Below are positions 1-11,707 of a stretch of DNA of 64,000 nt, piece after piece. The translations under genes and the position numbers were made by a program. Where the stretch lies: the NCBI GenBank assembly GCA_949358305.1, contig OX442315.1, forward strand, positions 28,114,427 to 28,178,426, given 5' to 3'. The notes below the pieces were generated by a model. It saw only the letters and a program-made list of their open reading frames with translations, was not told where the DNA came from and did no database searches. The number at the start of each line of letters is the position of its first letter. Position 1 is the first letter of the stretch. This DNA comes from Strigamia acuminata. Lineage: Eukaryota > Arthropoda > Chilopoda > Geophilomorpha > Linotaeniidae.

Positions 1-301
1 TCACATACCTATTCGTTCGGATTCGTTACGGAGATAATGTGGTATCTCAAGTTAGCTTGATCTAACTGCAGTCAGCACCCATGTGTTTTACACAATCTAC
101 ATATCCTTGGTTGATGATTCGTTACTTTGTTTGCAACGTGTCGTTTCGAATGAAATAACGTTTGTTTTTAATTAATCAATTAATCATTTTATTATTTCAT
201 TGTAGTATTGATTACAGAAAATCGGAATGACAATATTACGTTAAATTACATTACTATTAAACTACGGAAGTTCAACGTTTGTAATTCTTGCAGCAACTTG
301 C

Positions 302-2189
302 TCATTTTTTGCCGCAGCAACTTTCCGCATCCTTCTCTTTCTCATCGGTGCAACGGCACTTATCGCAACATTTGCAACAATCGCATTTTTCTTTGGTTTC
401 AGCACACTTGCAGTCCTTGCATTTGCAGCAAGACTCGGTTCTGTGACCAGGACAAGCCTCGCAACATTTGCAACACTTGCAAGGATCGCATTTGCAATCC
501 TCACATTTGCAACACCCGCACTTGGATCGCGAAGCTAATGATTTAAATAATTAATTATTTTAAAAATTAAAACAATTTTGATTAACTTACCATCGTCACC
601 TCCTCTATGGCCAGGACAAGCCTCGCAACATTTGCAACATTTGCAGGGATTGCATTTGCAATCTTCACATTTGCAACATCCGCATTTGGAGTGCGAAACT
701 AAACAATTAACATAAATTAATTGAAAAATTGAAAAGTAAAAATTATTATAAGTACTTACCATCATCGCCTTCTTTGTGGCCTGGACAAGCCGCGCAACAT
801 TTGCAACATTTGCAGGGATTACATTTGCAATCCTCACATTTGCAACATCCACATTTGGATCGCGCAGCTAAATAATTTAAATAAATTAATTTAAAAATTA
901 AAAATAAAAATTATTTTAATATCTTACCATCATCGCCTTCTTTGTGGCCTGGGCAAGCCACGCAACATTTACAACACTTGCAAGGATCGCATTTGCAATC
1001 TACACATTTGCAACATTCGCACTTGGATCGCGAAACTAAATAATTTAAATTAATTAATTTAAAAATTAAAAGGAAAAAATTATTCTAATATCTTACCATC
1101 ATCGCCTTCTTTGTGGCCTGGGCAAGCCGCGCAACATTTACAACACTTGCAAGGATCGCATTTGCAATCTACGCACTTGCAACATCTGCACTTAGATCGC
1201 GAAGCTAAATAATTAAAATTAATCAATTTAAAAATTTAAATTTAAAAAACAATTTAAAAAACTTACCATCATCACCACCGTTGTGGCCTGGACAAGCTGC
1301 GCAACATTTGCAACATTTGCAAGGATCACATTTGCAATCCTCACATTTGCAACATTCGCACTTGGATCGCGAAACTACCGTAATTAATTAAAATTAATTA
1401 ATTTAAAAATTAAAAGGAAAAAATTATTCTAATATCTTACCATCATCGCCTTCTTTGTGGCCTGGGCAAGCCGCGCAACATTTACAACACTTGCATGGAT
1501 CGCATTTGCAATCTACACATTTGCAACATTCGCACTTGGATCGCGAAACTACCGTAATTAATTTAAATTAATTAATTTAAAAATTAAAAGGAAAAAATTG
1601 TTCTAATATCTTACCATCATCGCCTTCTTTGTGGCCTGGGCAAGCCGCGCAACATTTACAACACTTGCAAGGATCGCATTTGCAATCTTCGCATTTGCAA
1701 CAGTTACATCCATGTCTGGTAACTACAGAAAAGGGAAGAGGATAAATAAATAAATGAATAAATAAAATAAAAAATTTGAAAACTTAAAAAAAATTGTTTT
1801 TAAAAATTGTCTAAGTTTTAAAAAACTTTTAGTTTTAAAAAACTTTTAGTTTTAAAAAACTTTTAGTTTTAAAAAACTTTTAGTTTTAAAAAACTTTTAG
1901 TTTTAAAAAACTTTTAGTTTTAAAAAACTTTTAGTTTTAAAAAACTTTTAGTTTTAAAAAACTTTTAGTTTTAAAAAACTTTTAGTTTTAAAAAACTTTT
2001 AGTTTTAAAAAACTTTTAGTTTTAAAAAACTTTTAGTTTTAAAAAACTTTTAGTTTTAAAAAACTTTTAGTTTTAAAAAACTTTTAGTTTTAAAAAACTT
2101 TTAGTTTTAAAAAACTTTAAAAAAATTTAATTAGAAAAAATTTTAAAGAGAAAATTACTTCAAGTTAACTTACCATTCGCATCAGCCAT
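302..2189 (-). CDS. Modular multi-domain metallothionein (nine exons, 334 aa)
   Basis: Predicted cytosolic metal-binding protein using cysteine thiolate clusters; assigned by composition, not by a recognised orthologue. Coding exons in transcript order: 2174-2189, 1615-1722, 1441-1548, 1267-1374, 1097-1204, 928-1035, 760-867, 591-698, 302-534, all bounded by GT-AG. The first exon gives MADAN plus one base. The next seven are exactly 108 bp and phase 1-1, so each adds 36 residues. The last holds an eighth module plus a divergent 14-cysteine tail ending SCCGKK-stop. Each module has 12 cysteines in the pieces KCxCCKC, DCKC, PCKCCKCC and AC, followed by PGH and an acidic GDD linker. I count 110 cysteines in 334 residues, with almost no aromatic residues. 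Six of the introns are only 56-66 bp. AATAAA on the minus strand at 188-193 is a plausible poly(A) signal. The alternative, a structural cysteine-rich protein, is less likely: there is no signal peptide and there are MRE cores upstream. Confidence 0.85.
1815..2118. repeat. Perfect 17-bp tandem repeat in metallothionein intron 1
   Basis: The unit gttttaaaaaactttta repeats 17 full times plus one partial copy with essentially no divergence. It fills most of the 451-bp first intron. Such homogeneity suggests recent expansion; collapse or over-extension in assembly is also possible. Confidence 0.95.
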
Positions 2190-2850
2190 TGTTGTTTCTC
2201 GTTGATATTTCTTGTTTTTTTCAACTTCAGGAAATCAGGAACTGTCGATTTGTGGAGCTCCCAAGCGCTGTACCGGTATTTTAAACACTTCAATTTGGTG
2301 CCGTGTGCATTCAATTTCAAAAGCTGCGCGCAACGAGTGCAAAAGAATAAGGCTCGTCTGCAAAACTGGATGTGCCGTGTGCAAATCCTATGGCGTCATA
2401 TCTGTTTATTTTTCTTCTTTTCTTTCACATGAGTCACACTCACATGATACGAAACATGAAATGTATATTTTTCGCAGCCTTTTTCGAGGCCTTAATTTCA
2501 AAAAAATTAAAAAAATAATAATTGTAATTTCTTGGGAAATTTTTTCTGTGAACTTTGGGGTTCCCGCAACGAAATGGGGCCCTTTTCTTGCGAAAACATA
2601 AATTCACTGGAAGGAAGGGAGACGCAGAAAAATCCTCAAGTGGTCTGGAATCTGGATTCTTCATTGATTTCAGATATTTTAATTTGGCCAATTGTAATAA
2701 ATTTATGTTGATCTGCTTCACAACAATATAATTCGTGGTATGGTACACAAATTAAATAAGTGAAAGAAAATAATCGTCTTGTCTGTAATGATGTTTTCTC
2801 GAATTTGAAGCGCTTTTAAAGAATTTTTTAGTTTCAGAAATAGCCATCAG
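2190..2850. promoter_or_regulatory. Divergent promoter region with four metal-response-element cores
   Basis: This 660-bp stretch separates the metallothionein (minus) and EXOSC4 (plus) starts. On the minus strand, cores fitting TGCRCNC (the MTF-1 site) lie at 2303-2309, 2326-2332, 2335-2341 and 2377-2383. A TATA-like TTTAAAATA lies at about 2277-2285, between them and the ATG, which is the expected order. The phrase gccgtgtgca occurs twice. No coding sequence is convincing here. The MREs argue for metal-inducible transcription; that is inference from the motif. Confidence 0.6.
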
Positions 2851-2883
2851 ATGGCAATCAAAGTTGTAACTGATAGAAACAAC

Positions 2884-3738
2884 ATGGCGGGTTTCGAACT
2901 GTTAGCCGATCATGGGTTGAGAATAGATGGCAGACGGCCGAATGAACTGAGGAAAATTCGCTGTAAACTTGGCGTATTTACTCAAGCTGACGGATCGGCA
3001 TACATAGAACAAGGCAATACAAAAGTATTAGCTGCTGTTTATGGTCCACACGAGGTATACAAAAATTATTTTTTAAGAAAACGTGTTGGTTATGTTATTA
3101 ATTGAAATTTTTATAAATAGATTCGTGGTAGTCGAGCAAATGCTATCTACAACAATGCTGTTATTAATTGTCAATACAGCATGGCAACATTTAGTACTGG
3201 AGAACGCAAACGACGACCCCGTGGCGATAGAAAATCGCAAGAAATGACCAAACATTTAAAACAAACATTCGAAGCAGTTATTAAAACGGAATTATATCCA
3301 AGATCACAAATTGATATATTTGTGGAGGTATTTCTGCTTATTAAATTCTATAAATATGATTTTTAAAACTGACTGTTTTTGTAGGTACTGCAGGCGGATG
3401 GAGGAAATTTCTGCGCTTGCGTGAATGCAGCTAGCCTAGCCATTATCGACGCAGGAATTCCAATAAAAGATTACGTTTGTGCTTGTACAGCTGGATTCAT
3501 GCACGATACCCCTTTAGTAGATGCGAGTGATGCCGAAACGTCGAATCGAATTGGTGTGACGATCGCCATATTGCCACGATCCGAACAGATAGTGTTGATG
3601 GAGTACTGTACGCCATCCGACGACGACCAAATGAGCAAAGTATTAGATGCAGCGATTCAAGGTTGCAAAGACATTTATCAAATATTAGACGAAGCTGTTC
3701 GGCAACACATTTGTAAATTAAACACCGATTTGGAATAA
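2884..3738 (+). CDS. EXOSC4: Exosome complex component RRP41 (EXOSC4)
   Basis: RNase PH-fold subunit of the core RNA exosome ring, which threads RNA to the catalytic subunits in nucleus and cytoplasm. Three exons: 2884-3054, 3121-3327 and 3385-3738, all phase 0, with introns of 66 and 57 bp. The product is 243 aa, close to the usual 245. Recognisable family blocks are RIDGRRPNELRKI near the N-terminus, QADGSAYIEQGNTK, CQYSMATFSTGERKRRP, PRSQIDIFVEVLQADGG and VNAASLAIIDAGIP. I chose the ATG at 2884 (MAGFELL) because the family starts MAG-x-ELL; an in-frame ATG at 2851 would add 11 residues. AATAAA directly follows the stop at 3741-3746. The gene is divergent from the metallothionein and convergent with the DUF1295 gene. 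Confidence 0.96.
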
Positions 3739-4074
3739 GAAATAAATATTGATATTTATTCTTGATTCAAATTAGAATTTCGCAGTACAATTGTAAATAC
3801 TCTTACGCTACACTATCGCTTTTACGGAAAATGAAAAAAATTCCTCAGCGATCTTTTTCTAGCTAAAATATGAGTAATTGATCAATTTCATAAATAAATT
3901 TGGAATTATTGCTGCATTGTAGTTATTTTTGTTTTGAAAAATTATGATATTCTGATTTAAAAAATGTTATAGCAGTTAGGAATGATTTGAGCTATGTATG
4001 GAAGAGCTAAAAGAAATTAATTACTTAATTTTTTTTTACCTAAATCATAATTCCATCTGAAAAAACGATACAAT

Positions 4075-5387
4075 TTACATGCTTTCAGCTGGGCTGACAA
4101 CATCAGGTTGAACTGACCTGGTCGTATCAGTGGGTTCAGTTGGACTCCTTCCGTCTTCCAAATAATTGTAAATAGGAAATTCGCAGAAGATGCAAAACTT
4201 TAAAATAGCGGGCAGTTTTTTGTACAAGTTGGGTGGACAAGGTATAAATGGACTAGTGGTCTCCTTGTAAATATGGTAACTAGTATTCCTAAAAATGAAA
4301 AAAAAAATAAAAATATAGTCTTGGGAATAAATAAATGAATAATACGAGCATTGTTTTATACCCTCTGTATCTATCGTCAGATATTTTTTCCAAAATCGGA
4401 ATTCCACTTAAGAATAAAATGATAAGCGTAATAAAACTTGGTCCGACAACTGCAACCCATTCAATTCCTTCCAAAACATTGACGGCAATAATAAAAATGC
4501 CCCACCAAACGGAAACTTCGCCGAAATAATTTGGATGTCGAGACCATCCCCATAGTCCTAAAGCCAACATATGTTTACTTTTCTAAAAATAAGTTTTCCA
4601 ACATAATCTTATTCTGTTTTCGTACCGACATCACACCATTTCCCTTGGTTAGCTGGGTCATCTTTAAAATTATTCTTCTGCATGTCAGCAATTGTTTCGC
4701 ACAGGAATCCCAATAAGAAAACAGTTGTTCCAACTACATCGAACGGAGTCATCGTCTTCTTGATGTTGAGGGCGTAATTTGGTTCTGCATTCAGCGGCGA
4801 ATTGATATATATAACGGGTAAACTCACTACAAAAACCCAAAAAGCCTAACCAAACAAAAAATAAATTGAAACATAAATACATCTCCGTCTTGGTTTTCTT
4901 AAAAATTCTTTACCGTACTTGAAAGGTCCAAAATATAGCGTAACGGATGATGTTACTACTCCTACGACGAAAGCTTTTCTCACGACCCACTTTCATCACC
5001 CGATAGACCAAATAACAAGAAAGCCGAATTCCCCATATGCAAATGAAAGTTGTCACGAGTAACTGACGACGGGAATAAGACTAGAAAATAATATCGATAA
5101 TTAAAATTTGTCGATAAATTTGAGCGGATAATTATTATTGTTTGTAAATAAACAAATACCTGCGCCAAAATGAAAGTTAAAATGGCTACAATGATGAAGT
5201 TGCCTCCACTTGCAAAATCTGTTAGTTTATCAAACTGAAAAACCGCAGCGATAATGAAGAAGATGAACTGTAAGGAACCGATAACTATCGCTGTAATAGC
5301 AAAATGATCGTCATCAAGCACATGAATAGGCGATCGCCGCGTCGCCATGAGTACAGATACTGGTGTATTTGTTTCTAAATGGCACAT
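4075..5387 (-). CDS. DUF1295 / steroid 5-alpha-reductase-like membrane protein
   Basis: Predicted polytopic membrane protein of the DUF1295 (steroid oxidoreductase / isoprenylcysteine methyltransferase fold) family; its substrate is not known to me. Five exons: 5160-5387, 4919-5080, 4626-4845, 4362-4557 and 4075-4288. Phases agree throughout and give 339 aa. Family features include [17 protein letters not shown] (exon 1), a [15 protein letters not shown] junction (exons 2-3), and the signature [14 protein letters not shown] formed across the exon 3-4 junction at about residues 204-217. [14 protein letters not shown] and SPFIPCPP follow near the C-terminus. Several hydrophobic helices are visible, for example near residues 29-47 and 52-70. 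An in-frame TAA lies immediately before the first ATG, so translation starts there or at the internal ATG (MATRRSP) 13 codons later. The tail is hydrophilic and acidic. Confidence 0.9.
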
Positions 5388-5499
5388 TTACATCGCCGGC
5401 AAAACACGACCATCGCTTATCACGGATCCTGCAGCATCCGTCAGTATCGAAGTGAGCTTTCTCCGCAATGCTTAGGAAAAAAATTGCTCGTAGCGCCAT

Positions 5500-7255
5500 C
5501 TACCAGTACACGATTAAACCTTTTTTTAACGTAAACGGAAGAAAATAAAAATAAAATAAATAAATAAACATTATGAAAGACGGAAGAAGGAAATTCGAAC
5601 AGTTGTTTTTTTTTCAGGGCCTTTATTTAACTGCTTGACAAGCACATCGTGTTATGTCATCTATACGTGGCGCCATCCGGGGAGGATAATTTACCTTCCG
5701 CATTGTACGGAACCCTATAAAGGCCATGCGAATGTCATCATTGCTGGTAGTTAAAAAGAGACGAATTTACAAACGTGGTGAATACTTTTTTGTTTTACTG
5801 ACTGAGGTAAACTAATTAGTAACCTTTGGTAAGTTGTGCCACAAAAAATGAGCTATCATTACATCGTTTTTTTTTTGTTGTTATTAAAGATCACTTGAAA
5901 ACATTTCTAATTAACTACTTTAATTGTATATATGCAAGACAATTATCTTTGCTATATAGTCTTAATTAGCAGACACATTCTAGATGACAATTTCGTGATT
6001 GTTTCAAAAACTAAACAAGAATTTTTTTTTTCTTTCAAAAAGCACACTTACTTACACAAAACAAAACAAAAAATATAAAATCTAAGTCAAAATAGTTGAG
6101 AAACTTAAAACAAAATAAAAGAAACAACAACAAACATCAGACAAATAGTGGTTGGAATGAAACCTCAGATGTAACTGAAAAACATGGAAAAGTGTGAAAA
6201 TAAAATCAAATACAAATACAAAGTAAAGAGAGAAGAACACGCAGTAATGAAAAATGGCACACTGAAAAGTGATAGTGATGTAATATGTTTTCCATTACTT
6301 GTAAAAATGACAAATTTTCACATCATACACGGTATGCAGAATTTAATAATAAATGGAAGAAAATGAAATCTATTTTACAAAAAAAAAAAAAAAAACGAAG
6401 AAAATTTGAATCAATTTACTATAAAATGAGTATTTTCAGATGCTACAGAAGCATTAAATGTAGAAAGGAAAACCGAGAATAGAAAATGTAAATAAAAAAG
6501 TATATTATTCGATAATAAAGTGCCAATCAGTGAAGTTTCTATAAATCAATTTTAAAGTGACAAGTGCTTTAAAAAATGGCAATTTTAATGAAAAAATGGG
6601 AACTGATACCTGATGATTAATTTTCGTATCAAATTTGATGGACTATATCGTTTTTATGACTTAGATGTGAATGATCAACTAGAAAACACTCCACTAAAAC
6701 TAATGAAAACAAAAAAATAAGAAGAAAAAATAAAATAAAAATAAATCTAGACAAATCCGTCTTAAATGAATCACCTTTGGCTTACTATCATAAATTTGTC
6801 ACATGACAACATATATTACATCATTTTAAACTGTATAATTATATTTGTGAATTCCACTAAACATACAATATTTCTACACAATTTTATTTTTGTTTTGTTA
6901 AAATTCATTTTATCCTACAATCATGTTTAAAGCTCATTTTCCTTTTTCCTTTGGTTTCGTTCAAACAATCTTTCTTTCCTTCTTCATTTTTTTGGCATCA
7001 ACAACTCAGAATGACTAGCAAAAAAGGTTTTAATACATGCACTGCTTGGCAGTTTTCAGCTGAATTTTTCACTTTGAAGATGGTGACAACAGCAGTAGCA
7101 ACCTGTTGAGAGTCCTCAAATATTTTTTCACGTCACCTTTGATTCGGTTAAACATCATTGCACGTTCAATGCCAACTTTCATGTGTTCACGAGGGCAATA
7201 AAAAACCATAAACGTATGTGCTACAATTGTCTCTTATCAATTTTTTTTGTTCCAC
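5500..7255. other. Probable 3' UTR of the nervy gene and short intergenic DNA
   Basis: No coding exon is visible. The stretch is AT-rich and follows the nervy stop on the minus strand. AATAAA on the minus strand at 5622-5627 is a candidate poly(A) signal and would make a UTR of about 1.6 kb. On the plus strand there is a TATAAA at 5716-5721 and a GAG|gtaaac donor-like site after 5806, hinting at an antisense or unrelated non-coding transcript. Confidence 0.4.
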
Positions 7256-10200
7256 TTAATGTTTGCTGTCAATTTGTGGCTTGGTTTCCACAGGAGTCCC
7301 CGAACGAGAACCTGATCTGGAGGTCGCTGGTGGACTCGGGGTTTTTGCACCTGCTGTTGCAGATGGAGAGACACTGCTTGACCTAGCGTCCGTCGTTACT
7401 TGAGCAGTTGTTGTAGTAGCAGAAGTGGAGGCTGATAAGTTGCTAGCTTGAGCTTGACCACATACATGATGATGATTTTCCCAGTCCTTATGTTGGCAGA
7501 AAGCGCCGCAATAACGAGCAACATTGCAACCACTGCACGTTTCATTGGCTTTTCTTCCGCAATTCCAGCAAGACTAAATAAACGAAAACAATAAATCGTT
7601 ATTACAATGTTTTATTTCTCATTTTCCTCTCGAAATTAAGCTTATTAAATATCACATTAGAAAAGAAGAAACAGATATTTTTGTTTTCAATCCAAATTCC
7701 CATAAAAAAAATACCACGTATCATTAAACAAGTAATTTTTATCTATTTCTTAATTTGATTTGTGATGTGAAGTTGTGAGAATTGAATGTTTGTTTTATGT
7801 TACCACCAGGTGATAAAAACAAATCACTTGAGTATTGTGCCGACCAATCAGGTTCGAGCACATGGGTATGTAAGTGTATTGAATTAGAATAAACTTATTC
7901 ACTAGAAAGGCCAGACCGGTCATTTTGACCGGTACAACTGTTTACACCAGCTGTAGCAATAAACCCAATGGGTATTTTTTTTTACTTTAGTAACTGATTT
8001 GTGATGTTTTACATCATAAATCAGCAAATGTGACATTTTTTCTTAAAAAATAATAAGAAATAAGGCAATTAACCTAGAACGGCCAAAACTGGTGTGGCCT
8101 TTCTAGTGTTAAGTTGTATCATTGTATTCCCAACCCTCGAGTGTTTAAAACTACAGAAGAAAAAATGAAGAATAAGAAGGGCATACTTTTGAAATCTAAG
8201 ATTAAATCTGACCCAAGCCCACCTCACTTGACTCTTCCTGTCGGTTGAGAGCGGATAAAGCTTCTTCTGTCGCCTGCCGCCTAGCCTCCATGATTAATTT
8301 TTCCATTTTAGCCCTTTCGGCAGCAACTAATTCACTTGCCTTTGCCTCGGCAGCTGACACGGCTTTCTGCAGCTCGACCACGGCTTGGCGTTTCACTTCG
8401 TTTACTGCTTCTTCTAGAAACAAGTCGGTTTTCGAATAAGTTTACCATTTACCCTCGTTTTGTGTACAATTTCATCGCTTACCAGCACGTCTCTTCACTT
8501 CAGAAACCCTATCTTCCGTAGTTTTGAGTGTGTGCGCCATCATTTCTCCAGCACGTTTTTTCATATCGTGCTCTGTGCCTTCTGAATGCCTCCTGATCCA
8601 CAGGGCCATTTCATGCCGGTCTGTTAAACTACGATGTTGTAGGATTGCCAGAGCACGTTTTGTTTTTTCCACCATGCCCAAAATGCAGTTCAACATCTGT
8701 AAAAAATAAATAAGCATTTGTATAACAATATAAAAACATTTATAGTCTGAATTTTCTTAAATTTTCAAGTTTCTTACAGTATGAATGTTTTTCCATTCGT
8801 CTTCCATCTCCCTTTCATCTAACATGTCTCTAAGCGGCACACCTAAAACATAAATAAAACTTATTTGCACCTGTTTTGAGTTTGGTTCGCATTATTTACT
8901 CACCGTAATGCCTGAATTCGTAGCGCTCTCTGTCCCTTTCCCTAATATCTCTACACAACGAGACGTCCTCCAACCGCAAAGGTGCAGCCGGATGTAAAGA
9001 CATTCCTCCGGGACTCATTCGATTGGGAATCGGCGGAGACATGAGCGAATGGTGTCGTTTAGGAGGTGGCGCCATATCTAAACTGGACTCCACGGATCCA
9101 TTCTCTTTAACGCGAGCACTGTGTTGAGATAAACTATCAGAAAATAATAAAAAAAAATTACATGGTATTAGATCATTACGACATTAAATGCAGGTGTGTG
9201 AATGAGTGGTAATTAGAAACCTCACCTGTCAGGTGTGCGCCTCTTTCCATTTTCATTGATCTCTGAATGGAATATATCGCTGGCTTCCGTTGGGGAGTGC
9301 GATGGGTCAAGGACGAGATGTTCATGCTGGCGAAGATATTGCTGAGGCGATTGCTTGGCCAGCCGCGCCCCTTGAATCAATTCCCGTTGAAGCAACGGCA
9401 AATTCGTCTAATAATTAATAAATAAATAAATAAATACATAAATAAATAAATATTATAATGAATAAAATGCAAATTGTAAAATTTTTTCATAGAAGAAAAA
9501 CAATTTTTATTCTATTTGTTTGTAAATAGTAATTTGTTTCTCCTCTACTTAATGCATAAATCGAAATTTTCCCATCCCCTTTTGTGTTTGGAAAAAAGTC
9601 CAAGTGCAGCATTTCACATGGACTGCCAATAAAGCATACATAAATGTTTTTAATTAGGGCGCCGTATCAACGTCCAGTCATACTGTATAAACAACGTATG
9701 GTGGTTACTATGGGAACACTGGAATTTCCCATACCATCTCTGCAAGCTTTTGTTTTCGCTCGCAATTACTCGACAAGAAGTTGATTCGTCGTTGCCAGCG
9801 CAGAAAAAGTAGCCAAACTTGGTTCGACATTAAAACTTACTTTGAGAAAAGGAACCACAAACGGTCTCAAGGGAAAGTTAGTGGTTTCTTGCAACTTGTG
9901 ATGAAAATCTTCAATTGTGAGTGTTCCATTCTACAATGAACCGAGAATTTATTACATATTTACATTTCCTTTATAGAAAATTTATTTCTTTTTGCCCCTT
10001 ACCACTAAGTTTAATATGAGAGTGCGCACTCTCTCGCCTATTTCAGGAGAGATGTCGGAGCCAAACTGCTGCAACGTGGTGAGAAATCGTTTCAATTTGC
10101 TCAGTTGCCGCACATTGCAGGCCGAAGGCATTTCCGAATTGGATGTAGTCGTAGGTGCCGAGTTACCCAAACTCGTTGTAGGTGACGGAGGGCTACCACC

Positions 10201-11676
10201 GTTCATAGTACTATGAGGTGAATGGGATCCATTCATGCCTCCTGTTAAAAAAATTTAACAAAATAAAAAATAAAGTCAATAAAGTAAAATCGATATATTA
10301 AATATAATCATTATTTATTTTTTTATTTAAATAAAAAGAAGAGCCTTTTGAAAAATATGTGGATTAAAAAATTCTAAATTGGAACATTGCGCACGAGTTG
10401 CAATTTATTCAACTCGCTAATTCAGAAAATATCGATGAGCAGCAGATGTCCTGGATTGCTATAAGCTGACCAAATCACTTGAAACACACACACCACACAC
10501 GATGTAGCTTTATGAAAAACAACTCTAATGAAAATTAAAAATCTTGCATAAACTATCAGTTCCAAACATCTGCTTCCCAATTTGTTTGCTCACGTTTATA
10601 TCCTTTTTAAATCCTAAAAAATGATTCCCTCCTTTTTTTTCCCTTTAAGTAAATAAAAGAAGAAAAAATCAAAAAATTCGCACCGAAAAAAGTCATAATT
10701 CCAATGTATACTTTTAATTTAATATATGTCAAGGCCTAAGCCATTTGAATGGCACATGTGCACACAGGGATAAGGAGGAAAACCCATCCTGGTACCAGCA
10801 GTATCAACTTTTCACCGTATTCATTATCAGATCAATAAGAAGGATGTTCTTTCATGTTCGCATCATCCATAAACATTCAATTTTTAATGACGATATAATC
10901 GGTTAAAATTAACGTCAATTTAAATAGAATTTTTCATAAATTACCACTTAATGCACTTGGCCCCTTGAGGGAATGATTCAATCCACTTGCTGATCCCGTA
11001 TTCGTATTCACAGTGAGCTGGCCTTTGGAACTTTCAGGTGAGTCTGGCATTTTGTTATATTCACGATAATCTGGAAGAAAACAAAAGGAAAAATGCTATA
11101 GTTTGTAAACAGCTGGTCACAATGTTTGCACGATGGAGAACAACCACAAACAACACAAAAGCTGTCAGCATCGAAGGGAAAGAAATGGGAAAGAATAAGA
11201 ACGAAAAAAAAAATGCAGAACATAAACGTAATGAGAACTTCATATTCTTTTTCAATGGGTTTTTTACGAAATTTATTCAATACGGAGTAAGGGAACAAAC
11301 TCGGGCAATAAAAACAGAACTGACCCGGGTTTCTTTTTCAACCAACCTGATTTCACCAATCTCACAAAAATAAAAATGAAAGACAATTCAAACACTCCAA
11401 TTGCATCCTCCATATGAAACAAAAACGGAAAATAAAGTATAAGAAAAAAATTACTTTTTTTTTTCTTTCTTGCAGCGTTAGGAATATTCGTATAGAACCT
11501 ATCACACTCCCCACCAACCATCTCTGCCCATTTCGGATGAAGAAAACTACCCTCCCCTGGTTTCCATCCATCTGCTCCCATACTAGCGCAAATCTGAAAG
11601 GCCTTATTTTTTCCAACCCCCAAAGTTTTAGTGGAATCCCATGGAAATATCCCAATGCGCAACTGAATAACATTGA

Positions 11677-11707
<31 letters not shown>

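Noticed and set aside
262-504. 80-aa minus frame overlapping the metallothionein
   Set aside because: Shadow frame of the last metallothionein exon. The cysteine-rich frame has matching splice phases.
591-1722. CRISPR-like array appearance (regular 108-bp blocks with about 60-bp spacers)
   Set aside because: The repeats are coding exons with GT-AG introns in a eukaryote; the spacers are AT-rich and similar to each other.
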